A DNA stretch of 17,649 nt from VGDP01 sp964530335 (lineage in GTDB: Bacteria; Pseudomonadota; Alphaproteobacteria; SP197): contig CAZGYG010000065.1 in assembly GCA_964530335.1 (NCBI GenBank), positions 1 to 17,649 on the forward strand. The letters are read 5' to 3'. Below, one piece after another: positions 15,572 through 17,649 of this stretch. The position numbers and the translations under genes were made by a program. How positions within the stretch are numbered: the stretch's first letter is position 1; the number at the start of each line of letters is the position of its first letter. The notes under the pieces are model-generated. The model was not told the DNA's origin. It did no database searches and saw only the letters and a program-made list of their open reading frames with translations.

Positions 15572-16009
15572 ATGCCTGCACGTCGCAAGCCGGCCAAATC
15601 CAAGCGCAAGGCGGCGCCCGCGAAGACGAAGGCGGCGTCCGCGAAGAAGAAGACGAGCGCCGCCACGGTCAAGCGGGTTCAGCCGGGCCTTCGATTCTCC
15701 GCCGCCGCGGTCCACGGCGACACCGTCCACCTGGCGGGCCAGGTGGCCGCGGACCCGACGGGCGACATCGCCGCCCAGACCCGGAGCGTGCTCGAGCGCG
15801 TCGAAGCCGTGCTCAAGGCCGCCGGCAGCAGCAAGTCGAAGCTGCTGTCGTGCACGGTCTACCTGGCGAACATGGGCGACTTCGCCGCCTACAACGCGGT
15901 GTGGGACGGCTGGGTCGACAAGCGCAACATGCCGACCCGCGCGACGGTCCAGGCCGCGCTCGCCAGCCCCGAGTACCGCATCGAGGTCGTCGCGGTCGCG
16001 GCGCGCTGA
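15572..16009 (+). CDS. RidA/YjgF-family protein with Lys/Ala-rich N-terminal tail
   Basis: This 145-residue protein has a C-terminal 110-residue RidA (Rid/YER057c/UK114) domain. RidA proteins hydrolyse reactive enamine/imine intermediates released by PLP enzymes. Domain marks are FSAAAVHGDTVHLAGQVA, TRSVLERVEAVLKAAG, CTVYLANMGDFAAYNAVW, then MPTRATVQ with the imine-binding Arg123, and IEVVAVAA with Glu138. Unusually, residues 2-35 form a basic Lys/Arg/Ala/Pro tail resembling histone H1-like tails. This tail is not part of the usual RidA of about 110-130 residues. AGGAGG at 15561-15566 overlaps the stop of the SDR gene, so the start is firm and the two genes are translationally linked. The tail may bind nucleic acid or acidic surfaces (inference). 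Confidence 0.88.
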   Translation: MPARRKPAKSKRKAAPAKTKAASAKKKTSAATVKRVQPGLRFSAAAVHGDTVHLAGQVAADPTGDIAAQTRSVLERVEAVLKAAGSSKSKLLSCTVYLANMGDFAAYNAVWDGWVDKRNMPTRATVQAALASPEYRIEVVAVAAR

Positions 16010-16039
16010 GTGGCGCGCACGCCGGCGCACCGCGCGCGC

Positions 16040-16069
16040 TCGACACGACGCCGAACGCTCTGGTATAGG
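16040..16069 (+). promoter_or_regulatory. Candidate promoter of tRNA-Lys
   Basis: TCGACA at 16040-16045 and TATAGG at 16064-16069 are 18 bases apart; the -10 is preceded by TGG. Transcription would begin about 7 bases before the mature tRNA, which is normal for a tRNA gene. Confidence 0.5.
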
Positions 16070-16082
16070 GGCCCTCGTTTCC

Positions 16083-16158
<76 letters not shown>

Positions 16159-16258
16159 CGCTTCGCCCTTACGGGCTACGCGTGGCGCCGCCACGCGGAG
16201 ACCGTTAGAGCGAAGCCGTGTCCGGCGTAGCTTGAGCGAAGCGAAAGCGTAGACGGAC
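16159..16258. repeat. Cluster of small inverted repeats after tRNA-Lys
   Basis: Several palindromes are packed here. GCCC 16165-16168 pairs with GGGC 16173-16176. CGCGTGGC 16179-16186 pairs perfectly with GCCACGCG 16190-16197 around GCC. GCTTCG 16160-16165 mirrors CGAAGC 16211-16216. GTCCG 16220-16224 pairs with CGGAC 16254-16258 around a GCGAAGCG-containing core. The last unit resembles small dispersed palindromes that often sit beside GIY-YIG genes, as here. Part of it may also serve to terminate the tRNA transcript. Confidence 0.5.
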
Positions 16259-16270
16259 TGTTACGGCGAC

Positions 16271-16510
16271 ATGTGGTACGTTTACATTATCCAAAGCTTG
16301 GCTTTCCTCGAGCAAGAATATACCGGCGCCACCGCAAACCTGAAGAAACGAGTGGCGGATCACAACGCAGGCAAATCAACACATACGACTAAGTTTACGC
16401 CCTGGCAATTGGTTTGGTACTCCGCCTTTCGGGACAAATACAGGGCATTGAAGTTCGAGAAATATCTGAAATCTCATTCCGGTAGGGCCTTCGCAAAGAA
16501 GCGTCTTTGA
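16271..16510 (+). CDS. Small GIY-YIG domain protein (UPF0213/YhbQ-like)
   Basis: This 79-residue single-domain protein has the GIY-YIG nuclease fold. The motif pair appears as VYI (residues 4-6) and YTG (17-19), followed by LKKRVADHNAGKS with the conserved Arg and His, and TPWQLVWYSAF. The end, KFEKYLKSHSGRAFAKKRL, is a hallmark of the stand-alone bacterial group. The catalytic Glu usually expected in this fold may be Glu63 in KFEKYLK. DNA-cleaving activity of these small proteins is largely untested. The gene is clearly more AT-rich, with different codon choice (for example ATA, AAA, ACA), than its neighbours, and it lacks a good ribosome site. It lies between inverted repeats after a tRNA gene. 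All this points to horizontal origin. Confidence 0.87.
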   Translation: MWYVYIIQSLAFLEQEYTGATANLKKRVADHNAGKSTHTTKFTPWQLVWYSAFRDKYRALKFEKYLKSHSGRAFAKKRL

Positions 16511-16635
16511 CATTTGAACCTCCGCTGTTTTGGCGGCGAAGGGCTGGTCTTCTGGCCCGTTCGGGCCTGTTGCCCAGGCCCAATCGGCGTTCAGGCCGTG
16601 ACGTAAGTGTCGGGGATAGGGATTACCGGGGAGAC
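16511..16635. other. Gene-free stretch with a GGCCCG/CGGGCC hairpin
   Basis: No gene is supported. GGCCCG 16554-16559 and CGGGCC 16562-16567 form a hairpin that could terminate GIY-YIG transcription. The reading frame that runs from 16507 through this stretch is a chance join to the HyfB remnant downstream. Confidence 0.4.
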
Positions 16636-16737
16636 ACCTGGGTGACGCTGCCCATCGGGCTGCCGTGGCTCGGCGCGCACTTCCGGCTCGATGCGTTGAG
16701 CGGATTCTTTCTCGTGGTGGTCAATCTCGGCGTCGGC
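16636..16737 (+). pseudogene. Remnant of a HyfB-like hydrogenase-4/antiporter-type subunit
   Basis: About 34 codons read T-W-V-T-L, then PIGLPWLGAHFRLDALSGFF, then L-V-V-V-N-L-G-V. This strongly resembles the early region of hydrogenase-4 component B / formate hydrogenlyase subunit 3 (NuoL/MrpD-like proton-channel proteins of about 670 residues). Resemblance begins abruptly near 16636 and is lost after 16737, where the frame ends in an unrelated tail at TGA 16759-16761. No start codon with a ribosome site, and none of the other membrane helices, are present. It is best read as debris of a deleted gene, cut on the right within about 10 bases of the stop of the opposing enoyl-CoA hydratase gene. 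The identification is from memory of the family. Confidence 0.6.
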
Positions 16738-16747
16738 GCACCTCGCC

Positions 16748-17578
16748 TCACCGGCCCTTGAAATTGGGTTTGCGCTTCTCGACGAAGGCGCGGGCGCCTT
16801 CGAGGAAGTCGTCGGAAATCAGCATCCGCTCGTAGACCGGCAGCCCGCTCGAACCGTTGCCCTGGGCCTGGACGGCGCGCTTGCTGATGGCGAACGCCTC
16901 GGGCAGCGCGACGTCCATCATGGCGCCGAGCGCCTCCTTGAGCGCCTGGAGCGCGAGCGGCGCCCCTTCGGCGATGGTGTCGGCGAGCTCCGCCGTGGCC
17001 TGGGCGAGCCGATCGGGCGGCACGACCTCGTGCACCAGCCCCCAGTGCTTGGCCTCGGCGGCGGCCATGCGCCGGCCGCTCAGGAACATCTCCATGGCCA
17101 CGTGGTAGGGGATGCGGCGCGGCAGGCGCTGTATCGCGCCGGCGTCGGGCAGGAAGCCGCGCTGCATCTCGGGCAGGAAAAATTCGGCGGTCTCGGACGC
17201 GATCATCACGTCGCAGGCGAGCGCGAGCTCGAACCCGCCGCCCACGGCGATGCCGTTGACCGCGCCGATGACCGGCTTCTTGAGGCCCCAGAACTCGGTG
17301 ATGCCGGCGAAGCCGCCCGGGTTCATGGTCGAGGAATCGTTCGCCTCGGTAGCGCTCGATTTGCCAGCAACCTCCTTCAGGTCCCAGCCGGCGCTGAACA
17401 CGCGGGTGCCGGACCCGGTGATCGTCGCCACCCGCAGGGCGTCGTCGTCCTGGAACGCCTTGAACGCGGCGTAGAGTGCCTCGTTGACCGCTTGGTTGAT
17501 CGCGTTCACCGGCGGCCGGTCGAGCACGATGTCCAGGACCGCGCCGCGGCGCGTGGTGGCGACGATCGGCTTGCTCAT
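16748..17578 (-). CDS. Enoyl-CoA hydratase/isomerase (crotonase) family protein, CaiD-like
   Basis: This 276-residue crotonase-fold enzyme is expected to hydrate or isomerise a CoA thioester. The oxyanion-hole segments are FSAGWDLKEVAG and VNGIAVGGGFELALACDV, with Glu in GGGFEL and in FFLPEMQRGFLPDAGA. GPGGFAG-like (NPGGFAGITE), SGRRM and the terminal AFVEKRKPNFKGR are close to carnitinyl-CoA dehydratase CaiD. No other carnitine genes are in the window, so the substrate is uncertain. ATG 17578-17576 begins MSKPIVATTRRGAVLDIVLD, the usual start, with a GGGGAA-type ribosome site just upstream. An in-frame ATG at 17644 would add 22 unrelated residues. It is the only minus-strand gene and is convergent with the genes to its left. 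The 71 bases to the right hold nothing recognisable. Confidence 0.88.
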   Translation of the reverse strand: MSKPIVATTRRGAVLDIVLDRPPVNAINQAVNEALYAAFKAFQDDDALRVATITGSGTRVFSAGWDLKEVAGKSSATEANDSSTMNPGGFAGITEFWGLKKPVIGAVNGIAVGGGFELALACDVMIASETAEFFLPEMQRGFLPDAGAIQRLPRRIPYHVAMEMFLSGRRMAAAEAKHWGLVHEVVPPDRLAQATAELADTIAEGAPLALQALKEALGAMMDVALPEAFAISKRAVQAQGNGSSGLPVYERMLISDDFLEGARAFVEKRKPNFKGR

Positions 17579-17649
17579 GGCGTGGTTCCCCGCTGTGGCC
17601 AGGTCTCGCGTGCCGGGCGACGCTAGTAACTCGGGCTTGACCACGCAAG

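Noticed and set aside
16159..16262. CRISPR-like array after the tRNA
   Set aside because: The repeats are inverted, of different sequence and irregularly spaced; no direct-repeat/spacer pattern exists.
16507..16761. An 84-codon gene after the GIY-YIG gene
   Set aside because: Only its second half resembles a protein family (HyfB). The first part is Arg-rich noise and the end is unrelated, so I treat it as a remnant, not a gene.

Overview
The window is GC-rich chromosomal DNA from an alphaproteobacterium. The gene neighbourhoods (end of an hflKC-type locus followed by a Do-family protease; miaA-ilvB-ilvN-ilvC; leuA beside mreBCD-mrdA-rodA) suggest a Rhodospirillales-like lineage. That placement is inferred from gene order and protein style, not from a phylogeny. 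Nearly all genes are core housekeeping genes on the + strand. I see no phage, CRISPR array, insertion sequence or clearly undescribed multi-gene system.
Layout. 1-1791: tail of a DUF2065 membrane protein, then a periplasmic DegP/Do-like protease. 1842-2774: miaA, which encodes a tRNA-modifying enzyme and has no visible start codon. 2771-7147: branched-chain amino acid genes ilvB and ilvN, a LysE-family exporter, a 113-bp palindromic intergenic element, and ilvC. 7148-7557: a 410-bp control region in front of leuA. It holds a 12-bp dyad, a short reading frame ending in Leu codons, and nested or mutually exclusive RNA helices. 7558-9114: leuA. 9201-14724: the complete elongasome cluster mreB-mreC-mreD-mrdA-rodA, tightly packed from mreC onwards. 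14804-16009: an SDR oxidoreductase with an odd active site, and a RidA-family protein with a basic tail. 16083-16158: tRNA-Lys(CTT). 16159-16740: a scrap-like zone with small inverted repeats, an AT-richer GIY-YIG gene and a remnant of a HyfB-like hydrogenase-4 subunit. 16748-17578, minus strand: a CaiD-like enoyl-CoA hydratase.
Function. IlvB/IlvN (acetohydroxyacid synthase) and IlvC carry out the first two common steps of valine and isoleucine synthesis. LeuA draws 2-ketoisovalerate from that route toward leucine. The exporter between ilvN and ilvC may vent excess amino acid. MreB, MreC, MreD, PBP2 and RodA together form the lateral wall synthesis machine.
The points most worth following up are the leuA leader, the missing miaA start, the displaced SDR catalytic motif, the HyfB remnant beside the tRNA gene, and the palindromic element between the exporter gene and ilvC.
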